A stretch of 64,000 nt of DNA. Source: Conexibacter woesei Iso977N (GTDB taxonomy: Bacteria; Actinomycetota; Thermoleophilia; Solirubrobacterales; Solirubrobacteraceae). A program made the translations under genes and the position numbers. Below, piece after piece: positions 56,753-64,000 of the stretch; the first letter of the stretch is position 1, and each line of letters begins with the position of its first letter. Under the pieces are notes generated by a model, which saw nothing but the letters and a program-made list of their open reading frames with translations, had not been told where the DNA came from and did no database searches. The DNA lies in the NCBI RefSeq assembly GCF_000424625.1, contig NZ_AUKG01000002.1:744001-808000 (forward strand). Reading direction: 5' to 3'.

Positions 56753-58735
56753 CTACGCCTCGGCGCCGACGCCGTTGCGCTCGGCGACCAGGGCCACGAT
56801 GTCGCGCATGATCTGCCCGAGGTCGAAGTCCTTGGGCGTGTAGACCGCGGCGACGCCCGCGTCCTTCAGCGGCTGCACGTCGGCGCTCGGGATGATCCCG
56901 CCGACCACGACCGGCGCGTCGACGCCGCGCGCCCGCAGCGCATCCACGACGTCCGGGATCAGCTCCTTGTGCGAGCCGCTCAGGATCGACAGCCCGATCA
57001 CGTGGACGCCCTCCTGCTCGGCGCTCGCCGCGATCTGCGACGGCGTCAGCCGGATGCCCTCGTAGACGACGTCGAAGCCGATGTCGCGGGCGCGCACGGC
57101 GATCTGCTCGGCGCCGTTGGAGTGCCCGTCCAGCCCCGGCTTGCCGACCAGGATCTTCGGGCGCCGGCCCATCGCCTCGGCGAGGCGCTCGACCTCCTCG
57201 CGGATCTCGGCCAGGTCGGACTCGTCGCGGTCGCCCGCGGCGGCCTCGCCGACGCCGGTCGGCGCGCGGAACTCGCCGAAGGACTCGCGCAGCGCGGTCG
57301 ACCACTCGCCGGTCGTCACGCCCGCCTTCGCGGCGGCGATCGTGGCGGGCATGATGTTCTCGTCGCTGCCCGCGACGCGGCGCAGCTCGGCCAGCGCGGC
57401 CTCGACGGCGTCGTTGTCGCGCGCGGCGCGCCAGGCGACGACCGCCTCGCGCTGCTGGGCCTCGACGGCCGCATCGACGGTCATGATCCCGCCCTCCTCG
57501 TCGACCAGCGGCGAGGGGCTCGACTCGGTGTACTTGTTGAGGCCGACGACGATCTGCTCGCCGTGCTCGATGCGCCGGATCCGCTCGCGGTGCGAGTCGA
57601 CCAGCGCGGCCTTCATGTAGTCCACCGCCTTGACGGCGCCGCCGTGCTCCTCGACGACCGCCATCTCGGCGCGCGCGCCCTCCAGCAGCTCCGCTACGAG
57701 GCCCTCCATGACGACCGAGCCCTCGAAGATGTCGGGGTACTCCAACATGTCGGTCTCGTAGGCCATGACCTGCTGGATGCGCAGCGACCACTGCTGATCC
57801 CACGGGCGGGGGAGGCCGAGGGCCTCGTTCCACGCCGGCAGCTGCAGCGCGCGGGCGCGGGCGTTGCGGCCCATCGTCACCGCAAGTGCTTCAAGGACGA
57901 TGCGCTGGACGTTGTTCTCCGGCTGCGACTCGGTCAGCCCGAGCGAGTTGACCTGCACGCCGTAGCGGAAGCGCAGCTGCTTCTCGTCGGTCACGCCGTA
58001 GCGCGTCCGGCCGAGCTCCTCCCAGAGCACGCTCATCGCCCGCAGCTTCGCGTGCTCCTCGATGAACCGCACGCCGGCGTTGACGAAGAACGAGATGCGC
58101 GCGAAGACCTTGCCCATCAGGTCCTCCGGCACGCGCTCGCGGACCGCGTCGAGCACCGCGATCGCGTTGGACATCGAGTACGCGATCTCCTGGACCGGCG
58201 TCGCGCCCGCCTCCTGGAGGTGGTACGAGCAGATGTTGATGGGGTTCCACTTCGGGACCTCGGTGACCGTGTAGGCCACCATGTCGGCGATCAGGCGCAT
58301 CGACGGCCCGGGCGGGAACGCGTAGGTCCCGCGCGCCAGGAACTCCTTGATGATGTCGTTCTGGGTCGTGCCCTGGAGCTGGTCCTGCCCGACGCCGTTC
58401 TCCTCCGCCGTGCCGATGTACAGCGCCAGCAGCCAGGCCGCCGTAGCGTTGATCGTCATCGACGTGTTCATCTCGCCGAGCGGGATGCCGTCGAGCAGCG
58501 TGTGCATGTCGCCCTTGTGCGCGACCGGGACCCCGACCTTGCCGACCTCGCCCTTGGCCAGCTCGTGGTCGGCGTCGTAGCCGGTCTGCGTCGGCAGGTC
58601 GAAGGCGATCGACAGGCCCGTCTGGCCCTTGGCGAGGTTGGAGCGGTACAGCTCGTTGGAGGCCTTCGCGGTCGAGTGACCGGCGTAGGTCCGCATCATC
58701 CAGGGGCGGTCGCGCTCCGGCAGGCGATGATCCAT
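56753..58735 (-). CDS. ecm: B12-dependent ethylmalonyl-CoA mutase (Ecm/MeaA type)
   Basis: The 660-residue single-chain mutase has an N-terminal substrate-binding TIM barrel starting RPWMMRTYAGHSTAKASNEL and TGLSIAFDLPTQTGYDADHE. NPINICSYHLQEAGATPVQE and the B12 domain with LVGKPGLDGHSNGAEQIAVR (DxHxxG) follow. The wording TYAGHSTA...YRSNLAKGQTGLSIAFDL is that of ethylmalonyl-CoA mutase / actinobacterial MeaA, rather than the canonical two-subunit methylmalonyl-CoA mutase. It should interconvert ethylmalonyl-CoA and methylsuccinyl-CoA. I chose ATG 58735, since a TACGAT box lies 7 bases upstream (complement of 58743-58748); 58744 would add three residues. Confidence 0.85.
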   Translation of the reverse strand: MDHRLPERDRPWMMRTYAGHSTAKASNELYRSNLAKGQTGLSIAFDLPTQTGYDADHELAKGEVGKVGVPVAHKGDMHTLLDGIPLGEMNTSMTINATAAWLLALYIGTAEENGVGQDQLQGTTQNDIIKEFLARGTYAFPPGPSMRLIADMVAYTVTEVPKWNPINICSYHLQEAGATPVQEIAYSMSNAIAVLDAVRERVPEDLMGKVFARISFFVNAGVRFIEEHAKLRAMSVLWEELGRTRYGVTDEKQLRFRYGVQVNSLGLTESQPENNVQRIVLEALAVTMGRNARARALQLPAWNEALGLPRPWDQQWSLRIQQVMAYETDMLEYPDIFEGSVVMEGLVAELLEGARAEMAVVEEHGGAVKAVDYMKAALVDSHRERIRRIEHGEQIVVGLNKYTESSPSPLVDEEGGIMTVDAAVEAQQREAVVAWRAARDNDAVEAALAELRRVAGSDENIMPATIAAAKAGVTTGEWSTALRESFGEFRAPTGVGEAAAGDRDESDLAEIREEVERLAEAMGRRPKILVGKPGLDGHSNGAEQIAVRARDIGFDVVYEGIRLTPSQIAASAEQEGVHVIGLSILSGSHKELIPDVVDALRARGVDAPVVVGGIIPSADVQPLKDAGVAAVYTPKDFDLGQIMRDIVALVAERNGVGAEA

Positions 58736-58824
58736 GCACGGCATCGTACTTGTGCGATAGCCCACTTGGGCTACTCGTCGGGCGGGGTGCTGCCGTCGTC
58801 TCGCTGCCACTAGGCTCAGGCGCC

Positions 58825-59667
58825 GTGCCCGCGCCCCTGCTCGAACGCGCCGCGACGTCGCTGCGGCTGCGCGCCCTGGACCTGCGCGACCGCGTGGCCG
58901 GGCGCGGCGACCCGCTGGTCCCGCCGCGGCGGTTGCACTTCGTCGGCCACGCCGACTCGGACTTCGCGGGGACCGGCGACGAGTTCCTGGGGCACTTCAT
59001 CACGCTCGGCGGGCTGTCGCCGCGGGATCGTGTCCTGGACATCGGCTGCGGGATCGGGCGGATGGCCCGGCCGCTGGCCGGGTTCCTGGATGCCGCGGGC
59101 GGCGGCGCCTACGACGGGTTCGACATCAACGCCGACGGGATCGCCTGGTGCCGCGCGCACTACGAGACCGCCGGGCATCCGGAGTTCGCGTTCGTCGTCG
59201 CCGACATCTTCAACACGCGCTACAACCCGGCCGGGACGCAGGCCGCCGCGGAGTTCACGTTCCCCTACGACGACGGGACGTTCGGCTTCGCGCTGGCGAC
59301 GTCGGTGTTCACGCACCTCGTGGCGGACGCCGCGGAGCGGTACGTGAGCGAGGCCGCGCGGGTCCTGCGCGAGGGCGGGACGCTGTTCGCGACGTGGCTG
59401 TTGTTGGATGACAACTCGCGCGACGCGGTCCGGGCGGGGCGCGCCGCGCTGCCGTTCCGGATCAACAGCGACAACAACGAGACGTCCGCGGTGATCGACC
59501 CGGCCGTGCCCGAGGACGCGATCGCGTTCGACCGCGCGTGGCTGCAGGGGTTGTACGGGCGTCACGGCCTGACCATCACCGCGATCCACGACGGGACCTG
59601 GCGGGGCGGGGCCGGACCGACCTACCAGGACGTCGTCATCGCCACGAAGGGGACACCTACACCATGA
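58825..59667 (+). CDS. Class I SAM-dependent methyltransferase
   Basis: The 280-residue protein has the Rossmann motif I VLDIGCGIGRMARPLAGFLD, then FDINADGIAWCRAHYE, and FGFALATSVFTHL (motif IV region), typical of small-molecule or lipid methyltransferases. The N-terminal helix is Arg-rich (ERAATSLRLRALDLRDR). GTG 58825 is chosen because a TAGGCT box (58811-58816) ends 8 bases before it; an open frame extends upstream. The stop overlaps the next start (ATGA). Confidence 0.8.
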   Translation: MPAPLLERAATSLRLRALDLRDRVAGRGDPLVPPRRLHFVGHADSDFAGTGDEFLGHFITLGGLSPRDRVLDIGCGIGRMARPLAGFLDAAGGGAYDGFDINADGIAWCRAHYETAGHPEFAFVVADIFNTRYNPAGTQAAAEFTFPYDDGTFGFALATSVFTHLVADAAERYVSEAARVLREGGTLFATWLLLDDNSRDAVRAGRAALPFRINSDNNETSAVIDPAVPEDAIAFDRAWLQGLYGRHGLTITAIHDGTWRGGAGPTYQDVVIATKGTPTP

Positions 59668-60509
59668 CCTCGGACCTCCACCGCGAGATCGAGACCCACT
59701 TCCAGGGCGCCGAGAAGGCGGTCTGCACGCACTGGATCGACGGCTACGTCATCGATCCGGGGCCGGACTCGTCGGTCGGCAACGTCCTGGCGGCGCTCGG
59801 CGACGAGCGGCCGAAGGCCGTCCTGCTGACCCACATCCACCTCGACCACGCGGGCGGCGCGGGCGCGCTGGTGGAGAAGTGGCCGGACCTGGAGGTCTGG
59901 GTCCACGAGCGCGGCGCCAAGCACGTGATCGACCCGTCGCGGCTGGTCGCGAGCGCCGAGCGGATCTACGGCGACGCGATGGAGCGCCTGTGGGGCCGGA
60001 TCGTCCCGGTGCCGGAGGGCAACGTTCGTGTGTTGAGCGGCGACGGCGGGCGCGCGGGCGGGCTGGAGTGGGCGTACACGCCCGGGCACGCGGTCCACCA
60101 CGTCGCCTACCGCCACGAGGACACCAACATCGTCTTCGCGGGAGACGTGGCCGGCGTGCGCATCGGCGACGGGCCGATCCTGCCGCCGACGCCGCCGCCG
60201 GACATCGACGTGGAGCGGTGGCACCGGTCGATCGACCTGGTCGCGGCGTGGAGGCCGAGCGCGCTGGCGCTGACGCACTTCGGGACGTTCACCGACGTCG
60301 AGCGTCACCTCGCAGACCTGCACGTCGAGCTCGATCGCTGGGCCCAGGTCGCGCGCGGGGCCGATGCGGCCGAGTTCGAACGCGCCATCCGGGCGGAGTT
60401 CGACGGGGTCACCGACGAGGACGGGTACCTCAAGGCCATGCCGCCGGACACGCTGTACGGCGGGCTGGCGCGTTACTGGCAGAAGCGCGATACTTCCGAG
60501 CCGCAATGA
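59664..60509 (+). CDS. Metallo-beta-lactamase-fold hydrolase
   Basis: The 281-residue protein has the binuclear-metal motif LTHIHLDHAGGAGAL, the later His in TPGHAVHHVAY, FAGDVAG (bridging Asp) and TLHFG-like LTHFGTF. It is glyoxalase-II/MBL-like with an extended C-terminal helical tail (about 230-281). The substrate is unknown. It overlaps the methyltransferase upstream and clpS downstream by 4 bp each (ATGA), so all three are translated together. Confidence 0.85.
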   Translation: MTSDLHREIETHFQGAEKAVCTHWIDGYVIDPGPDSSVGNVLAALGDERPKAVLLTHIHLDHAGGAGALVEKWPDLEVWVHERGAKHVIDPSRLVASAERIYGDAMERLWGRIVPVPEGNVRVLSGDGGRAGGLEWAYTPGHAVHHVAYRHEDTNIVFAGDVAGVRIGDGPILPPTPPPDIDVERWHRSIDLVAAWRPSALALTHFGTFTDVERHLADLHVELDRWAQVARGADAAEFERAIRAEFDGVTDEDGYLKAMPPDTLYGGLARYWQKRDTSEPQ

Positions 60510-60793
60510 GCCAGACCATCGAGCTACCGAGAACCGCAGGACCCGACGGCGCCCTTGGGGGCGCCTGGCGCGTGATCGTCCGCAACGACGACCACAACAC
60601 CTTCGACCACGTGGCCGGCACGTTGGCCCGGCACATCCCGGGCATCGACATGAGCAAGGGCTACGCGATCGCCGACCGGATCCACGCCGCGGGGCTGGCG
60701 ATCGTCTGGTCCGGTCACAAGGAGCTGGCCGAGCATTACTGGGCGCAGCTGCGGGACGCGGGCCTGACGATGGCCCCGCTCGAGCAGAGCTAG
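60506..60793 (+). CDS. clpS: ClpS adaptor protein
   Basis: The 95-residue protein has the ClpS core VIVRNDDHNTFDHVAGTLAR with the substrate-binding NDD pair, followed by helix GYAIADRIHAAGLAIVWSGH. It recruits N-degron substrates to ClpAP/ClpCP for degradation. Its ATG overlaps the MBL gene stop (ATGA). The operon with a methyltransferase and an MBL protein is unusual for clpS, which is commonly next to clpA. A sigma-factor gene with its own box follows after 65 bp. Confidence 0.88.
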   Translation: MSQTIELPRTAGPDGALGGAWRVIVRNDDHNTFDHVAGTLARHIPGIDMSKGYAIADRIHAAGLAIVWSGHKELAEHYWAQLRDAGLTMAPLEQS

Positions 60794-60858
60794 CGCGACC
60801 GGTCCCGATCCTGGGACCGTCTGCCTCCTGACCCGCGGGCCGTTACCCTCCCGTGAGG

Positions 60859-61635
60859 ATGGCCGATTCAGGGGGGCACATCGTCGAGACCGCCGCCCGC
60901 GCTGCGCGGGAGCAGGAACTGCTGCGCCGCTACCACCACGGGGGCGACGTGCGGGCGCGGGACCAGCTGGCCGAGGAGATGCTCCCGCTGGCACGGGCGC
61001 TGGCTGGCCGCTACGCGGGGCGCGGCGAGCCGATGGACGACCTCGTGCAGGTCGCCTGCGTCGGGATCATGAAGGCGATCGAGGGCTTCGACCTGACGCG
61101 CGAGGTGCGGTTCTCGTCGTACGCGACGCCGACGGTGCTGGGGGAGATCAAGCGCCACTTCCGCGATCGCACCTGGGCGATGCGCGTGCCGCGCGGGCTG
61201 CAGGAGCTGCAGCTCGAGGTCGCGAAGAAGCGCGACGAGCTGACCGGGGCTTTGGGCCGCTCGCCGACGGTCCAGGAGCTGGCCGACGCGATCGACGCGC
61301 CGTTCGAGGAGGTGCTGGCGACGATCCAGTCCGTGGGCGCGCGCCGCACACGGTCGCTGGACGAGCCGACCGGCGAGGACATGACGCTCGCCGATTCCAT
61401 CGGCGGTCGCGACATCGAGCTGGAACGCGCGGAGATGCGCGTGCTGTTGGACGAAGCCATGGACGTGTTGAGCGAACGCGACCGCGAGGTCCTCCGGTTG
61501 CGCTTCGCCGAAGACCTCACCCAAACCGAGATCTCGACCCGCATCGGCGTCTCCCAGATGCAGGTCTCCCGCATCATCCGCCAGTCGATCGCCAAGCTCC
61601 GGCTGGACATCGACAAGTCGCCTGCCGCCGGCTAA
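60859..61635 (+). CDS. SigB/SigF-type RNA polymerase sigma factor
   Basis: This 258-residue sigma-70 group 3 factor has region 2 (DQLAEEMLPLARALAGRYAGRG, DLVQVACVGIMKAIEGFDL, RFSSYATPTVLGEIKRHFRD), region 3 (RSPTVQELADAI) and region 4 (LSERDREVLRLRFAEDLTQT and ISTRIGVSQMQVSRIIRQSI). Members drive general stress or sporulation-like programmes and are usually held by an anti-sigma factor, none of which is adjacent. ATG 60859 lies 9 bases after a TACCCT box (60844-60849); an in-frame GTG at 60853 is only 3 bases after the box. A repeat-filled gap follows. Confidence 0.9.
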   Translation: MADSGGHIVETAARAAREQELLRRYHHGGDVRARDQLAEEMLPLARALAGRYAGRGEPMDDLVQVACVGIMKAIEGFDLTREVRFSSYATPTVLGEIKRHFRDRTWAMRVPRGLQELQLEVAKKRDELTGALGRSPTVQELADAIDAPFEEVLATIQSVGARRTRSLDEPTGEDMTLADSIGGRDIELERAEMRVLLDEAMDVLSERDREVLRLRFAEDLTQTEISTRIGVSQMQVSRIIRQSIAKLRLDIDKSPAAG

Positions 61636-61652
61636 CCGCTCCACGCGCCGGC

Positions 61653-62000
61653 CCGCTGCGGCGGTGCAACCGCTCCTTCCGCGACATCACTCCGCGGCAC
61701 CGCAGTCGGCTCGGATGAAGGCGCTTCGCTTGGTCGTCGTCGCTCGCCGCAACGCGCGGCGGTCGCGGTCTTTGCCGCCGGCCGTCCGGCATCGCACCAC
61801 GCGTTCGACTCGCCATGGCAACGCCGCCGCTGGTTCCGCGACGTCGCTCCACGGCGCTGCGAGTCTCTCGGATGAAGGCGCTTCGCTTGATCGTCGGCGC
61901 CCGCTGCAACGCGCAGCCGTCGCGGTCTTCGCTGTCATCCGTCCGGCCCGGCGCTTGGCCGGCGGCGGCGGGCAGAGCCCGCCGCCGGCAACCCGTACAA
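61653..62000. repeat. Two 157-bp tandem units in third convergent gap
   Basis: CCGCGACATCACTCC and GGATGAAGGCGCTTCGCTT recur with a period of exactly 157 bp: the first anchor at 61679 and 61836, and TCGGATGAAG at 61711 and 61868. The same block appears once near 44041-44100. The 384-bp gap between the sigma factor and the opposing chemoreceptor holds no other feature I can support. Confidence 0.75.
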
Positions 62001-62019
62001 CTACGCGCTTCGCGCTGCG

Positions 62020-63846
62020 CTACGCCGGCAGGCGGAACTCGCCGACCATGCGGGCCAGCTCGACCGCGGTCGAGGCCAGCGTGTCCGCCGATGCCGCGAT
62101 CTCCTGCGACGCGGCCGACGTCTGCTGCGTCGAGGCCGAGACCTGCTCGGTCGCGGCGCTCGTCTGCTCGCTGATCGCGGCGACGTCGGCGATCTCGGCG
62201 TCCATGCGGGCGCTCGTCTCCGACAGCTGCGCCACCGCGGCGGCGATCTCGCCGACGCGGCCGCCGACGGCCTCGACCTCGGTCGTGATCCGCTCGAACG
62301 CGTCACGGGCGGAGGCGACGGTCGCGGTGCCCTGGTCGGTCCGGGTCGCGCCGAGCTCGACGACCTCGACCGCGCGGGTCGTCTCGGCCTGGATCTCGGT
62401 GATCAGCGACGCGATCGACGCCGCGGCGCTCTGGGACTCCTCGGCGAGCTTGCGGACCTCCTCCGCAACGACGGCGAAGCCGCGGCCCTGCTCGCCCGCG
62501 CGCGCCGCCTCGATGGCGGCGTTCAAGGCCAACAGGTTGGTCTGCTCGGCGATGCCGGTGATGGCATCGACGATGCCGCCGATCTGCTCCGACTTCGCGC
62601 CGAGCTCGCGGATCGCCTCGGTCGCCTGCGTGCTCGCCTCGCGGACCGACGCCATCGCGTCGGTCGCCTCGCGCACGGCCTCGGCGCCGTCGACCGCGAC
62701 CTGGCGGGCCGCGTCGGCCGCGCCGGCGGTCTCCTGCGCCACGCCCGCGGACGAGCGCGCGGCCGCGACCATGTCGCCCGTCAGCACCCGCGCGCCGTCG
62801 ATCGCCTTGACCTGGCGCTCGGCGCCGGTCGCGACGTCCTCGACCGCGCTGGCGATCTCGCCGACCGCACGGCCGCTGTCGCGCGACGTCGCGGCCATCT
62901 GGCCGGACGCGGCCGACAGCGTCGACACGGACTCGGAGACCGCGCCGATCATCGTGCCGAGGCCGTCGAGCGACTTGTTGTAGGACGTGATCGACGCCGC
63001 CGTGTCGGTACGGATCGCATCGACCATCTCCGCGATCTCGCCGATCTCGTCGCGGCTGCGCGCGACGATCGGCTCGGTGACCGGCTCCGCGTGCAGCGTC
63101 AGGTCGCCATGGGCGATGCCGTCCAGGCCCTCGCGCAGCGCGGCGGTGTCGCGGTCGCGCAGCGAGGTCAGCGTGCGCAGGATGTCGCGGACGCCGCGGC
63201 GGATGACCGCCGACAGGCGCAGCGCCGAGGCCAACCCCACCAACAACGTGACAACCAGCGAGATGACGACCCAGTTGCGGCCCGTGTCGTGCGCGCTCTT
63301 GATGTCGCTCTTGGCCTGCTCGGCGTAGACGGCGCTGTCGGCGGCGAACTTCGCCGAGTCGCCGCGCAGCGCCGCGATCACACGGTTCAGCGCGTCGAGC
63401 GTCGACTTGACCGCGACGGGGCCCTTGGCGACGCGCGCGGCGTCCAGCGCCTTGCCGAAGGCGACGACCTCGCGCTGGATCCGGTGCGCGAGGGCGCGCT
63501 GCTCCGGCGGCGCGGCGTCGAGCTGCTTGGAGAGGCCGGCGAGCGCCTTGAGGTCCTGACCGGTCGCGGCGTCCAACACCTTGAACTCGGGCCGCCTGTC
63601 GGCCTCGATCGGGCCGTACTGCGCGACCAGCAGCGAGAACGTGGTGCTCTGGAGCGCGAGGTCGGTCGTGCGCTGCTGGACCTGCAGCGCGGCGGACGTC
63701 GGGAGGTAGGCGTGGTCGTGCATCGCGACGCCGGACGTCTCGACCGAGCCGAGGCGCGAGAGCGCGATGAGGGAGCCGATCGTCGCGAGGGCGATCAGCA
63801 GCAGCGAGCTGCCGAGCAGCTTGCCGCGCAGGGACAATGCGGGCAC
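62020..63846 (-). CDS. Methyl-accepting chemotaxis protein
   Basis: The 608-residue transducer has TM1 (about 8-30), a helical periplasmic-type sensor (about 35-190), TM2 (about 194-215), HAMP (about 220-290) and a cytoplasmic signalling hairpin with [20 protein letters not shown] and [18 protein letters not shown] at the tip (about 445-475). Adaptation heptads flank the tip. GTG start; no TAnnnT box is obvious. It is convergent with the sigma-factor gene. The sensor resembles four-helix-bundle types, so the ligand is unknown. Confidence 0.93.
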   Translation of the reverse strand: MPALSLRGKLLGSSLLLIALATIGSLIALSRLGSVETSGVAMHDHAYLPTSAALQVQQRTTDLALQSTTFSLLVAQYGPIEADRRPEFKVLDAATGQDLKALAGLSKQLDAAPPEQRALAHRIQREVVAFGKALDAARVAKGPVAVKSTLDALNRVIAALRGDSAKFAADSAVYAEQAKSDIKSAHDTGRNWVVISLVVTLLVGLASALRLSAVIRRGVRDILRTLTSLRDRDTAALREGLDGIAHGDLTLHAEPVTEPIVARSRDEIGEIAEMVDAIRTDTAASITSYNKSLDGLGTMIGAVSESVSTLSAASGQMAATSRDSGRAVGEIASAVEDVATGAERQVKAIDGARVLTGDMVAAARSSAGVAQETAGAADAARQVAVDGAEAVREATDAMASVREASTQATEAIRELGAKSEQIGGIVDAITGIAEQTNLLALNAAIEAARAGEQGRGFAVVAEEVRKLAEESQSAAASIASLITEIQAETTRAVEVVELGATRTDQGTATVASARDAFERITTEVEAVGGRVGEIAAAVAQLSETSARMDAEIADVAAISEQTSAATEQVSASTQQTSAASQEIAASADTLASTAVELARMVGEFRLPA

Positions 63847-63931
63847 AGAGGATCCTTCGAAGGTCGTGGGGGGAGTACTGCGGGTACTTCTCCCACGTCC
63901 GTCGCCCGCCCGGCCGCGCGCTGGACGGCGA

Positions 63932-63960
63932 CCGGACGAACGGCTGAGCCGCTCGTCCGG
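63932..63960. terminator. Hairpin near window end
   Basis: CCGGACGA-A-CGGCT-G-AGCCG-C-TCGTCCGG is a 29-nt near-perfect palindrome. At 63982-63984 a minus-strand TAG follows the visible codons RFTVA, so a further minus-strand gene probably ends just inside the window and is terminated here; six codons are too few to call it. Confidence 0.5.
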
Positions 63961-64000
63961 CCGGTGTCCGAAGGGGAACGACTAGGCGACGGTGAAGCGC

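Noticed and set aside
63982-64000. 3' end of another minus-strand gene
   Set aside because: Only six codons (RFTVA and stop) are visible. It is plausible because of the hairpin at 63932, but not enough to annotate.

Overview
The window is very GC-rich (about 70% by eye, more in third codon positions), gene-dense and typical of a free-living actinobacterium. An ethylmalonyl-CoA-type mutase with MeaB, GTP-dependent PEP carboxykinase, the 180-kDa type of NAD glutamate dehydrogenase, a SigB/F-type sigma factor and many large secreted or sensory proteins together fit a soil lineage such as Thermoleophilia/Solirubrobacterales. That placement is inference; no rRNA or other phylogenetic marker is present. 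I see no tRNA, rRNA, CRISPR array, transposase or integrase.

Layout: 1-2.2 kb, GcvT-family fragment and class-III aminotransferase; 2.2-2.9 kb, repeat-filled convergent gap; 2.9-9.3 kb, eRF1-like protein, WYL regulator, secreted PKD protein, acyl-CoA synthetase and membrane proteins; 9.3-13.3 kb, a giant PAS-coiled coil-GAF protein; 13.4-18.3 kb, acyl-CoA dehydrogenase and a 1194-residue secreted protein; 18.5-23.7 kb, agmatine deiminase, a B12-binding CarH-like sensor, a divergent urease-like enzyme and an amidase; 23.7-27.2 kb, SDR, Fpg, GST, VOC and PRC-barrel proteins; 27.0-29.1 kb, a small island (HTH-ImmA protein plus DUF4411/PIN protein) bounded by a duplicated gene end; 29.1-38.5 kb, carbon metabolism (CoA-ester lyase, SucCD, FixX-like ferredoxin, MaoC hydratase, PckG) around two secreted trypsin-like proteases; 38.6-44 kb, giant NAD-GDH and a NUDIX enzyme; 44-44.9 kb, second repeat gap with a roughly 450-bp inverted repeat; 44.9-50.9 kb, TetR pair, diguanylate cyclase, MobA, PilZ, MoaA and a lipoprotein; 50.9-55.8 kb, alcohol dehydrogenase, family-4 uracil-DNA glycosylase, DUF72, luciferase-like oxidoreductase and a secreted alpha/beta hydrolase; 55.6-58.7 kb, Ecm/MeaB; 58.8-61.6 kb, methyltransferase-MBL-ClpS operon and sigma factor; 61.6-62 kb, third repeat gap; 62-63.8 kb, chemoreceptor.

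How genes work together: the CoA-ester lyase (31.6 kb) and MaoC hydratase (36.0 kb) sit next to near-identical palindromes (32639-32654 and 35918-35945). With SucCD, Ecm and PckG they could form a C4/C5-CoA assimilation route (ethylmalonyl-CoA or citramalyl/itaconyl-CoA type).

Two architectural themes stand out. First, about 25 starts have a TAnnnT box only 6-9 bases upstream, which implies widespread leaderless transcription. Second, the three largest convergent gaps are filled with related palindromic or tandem intergenic repeats.
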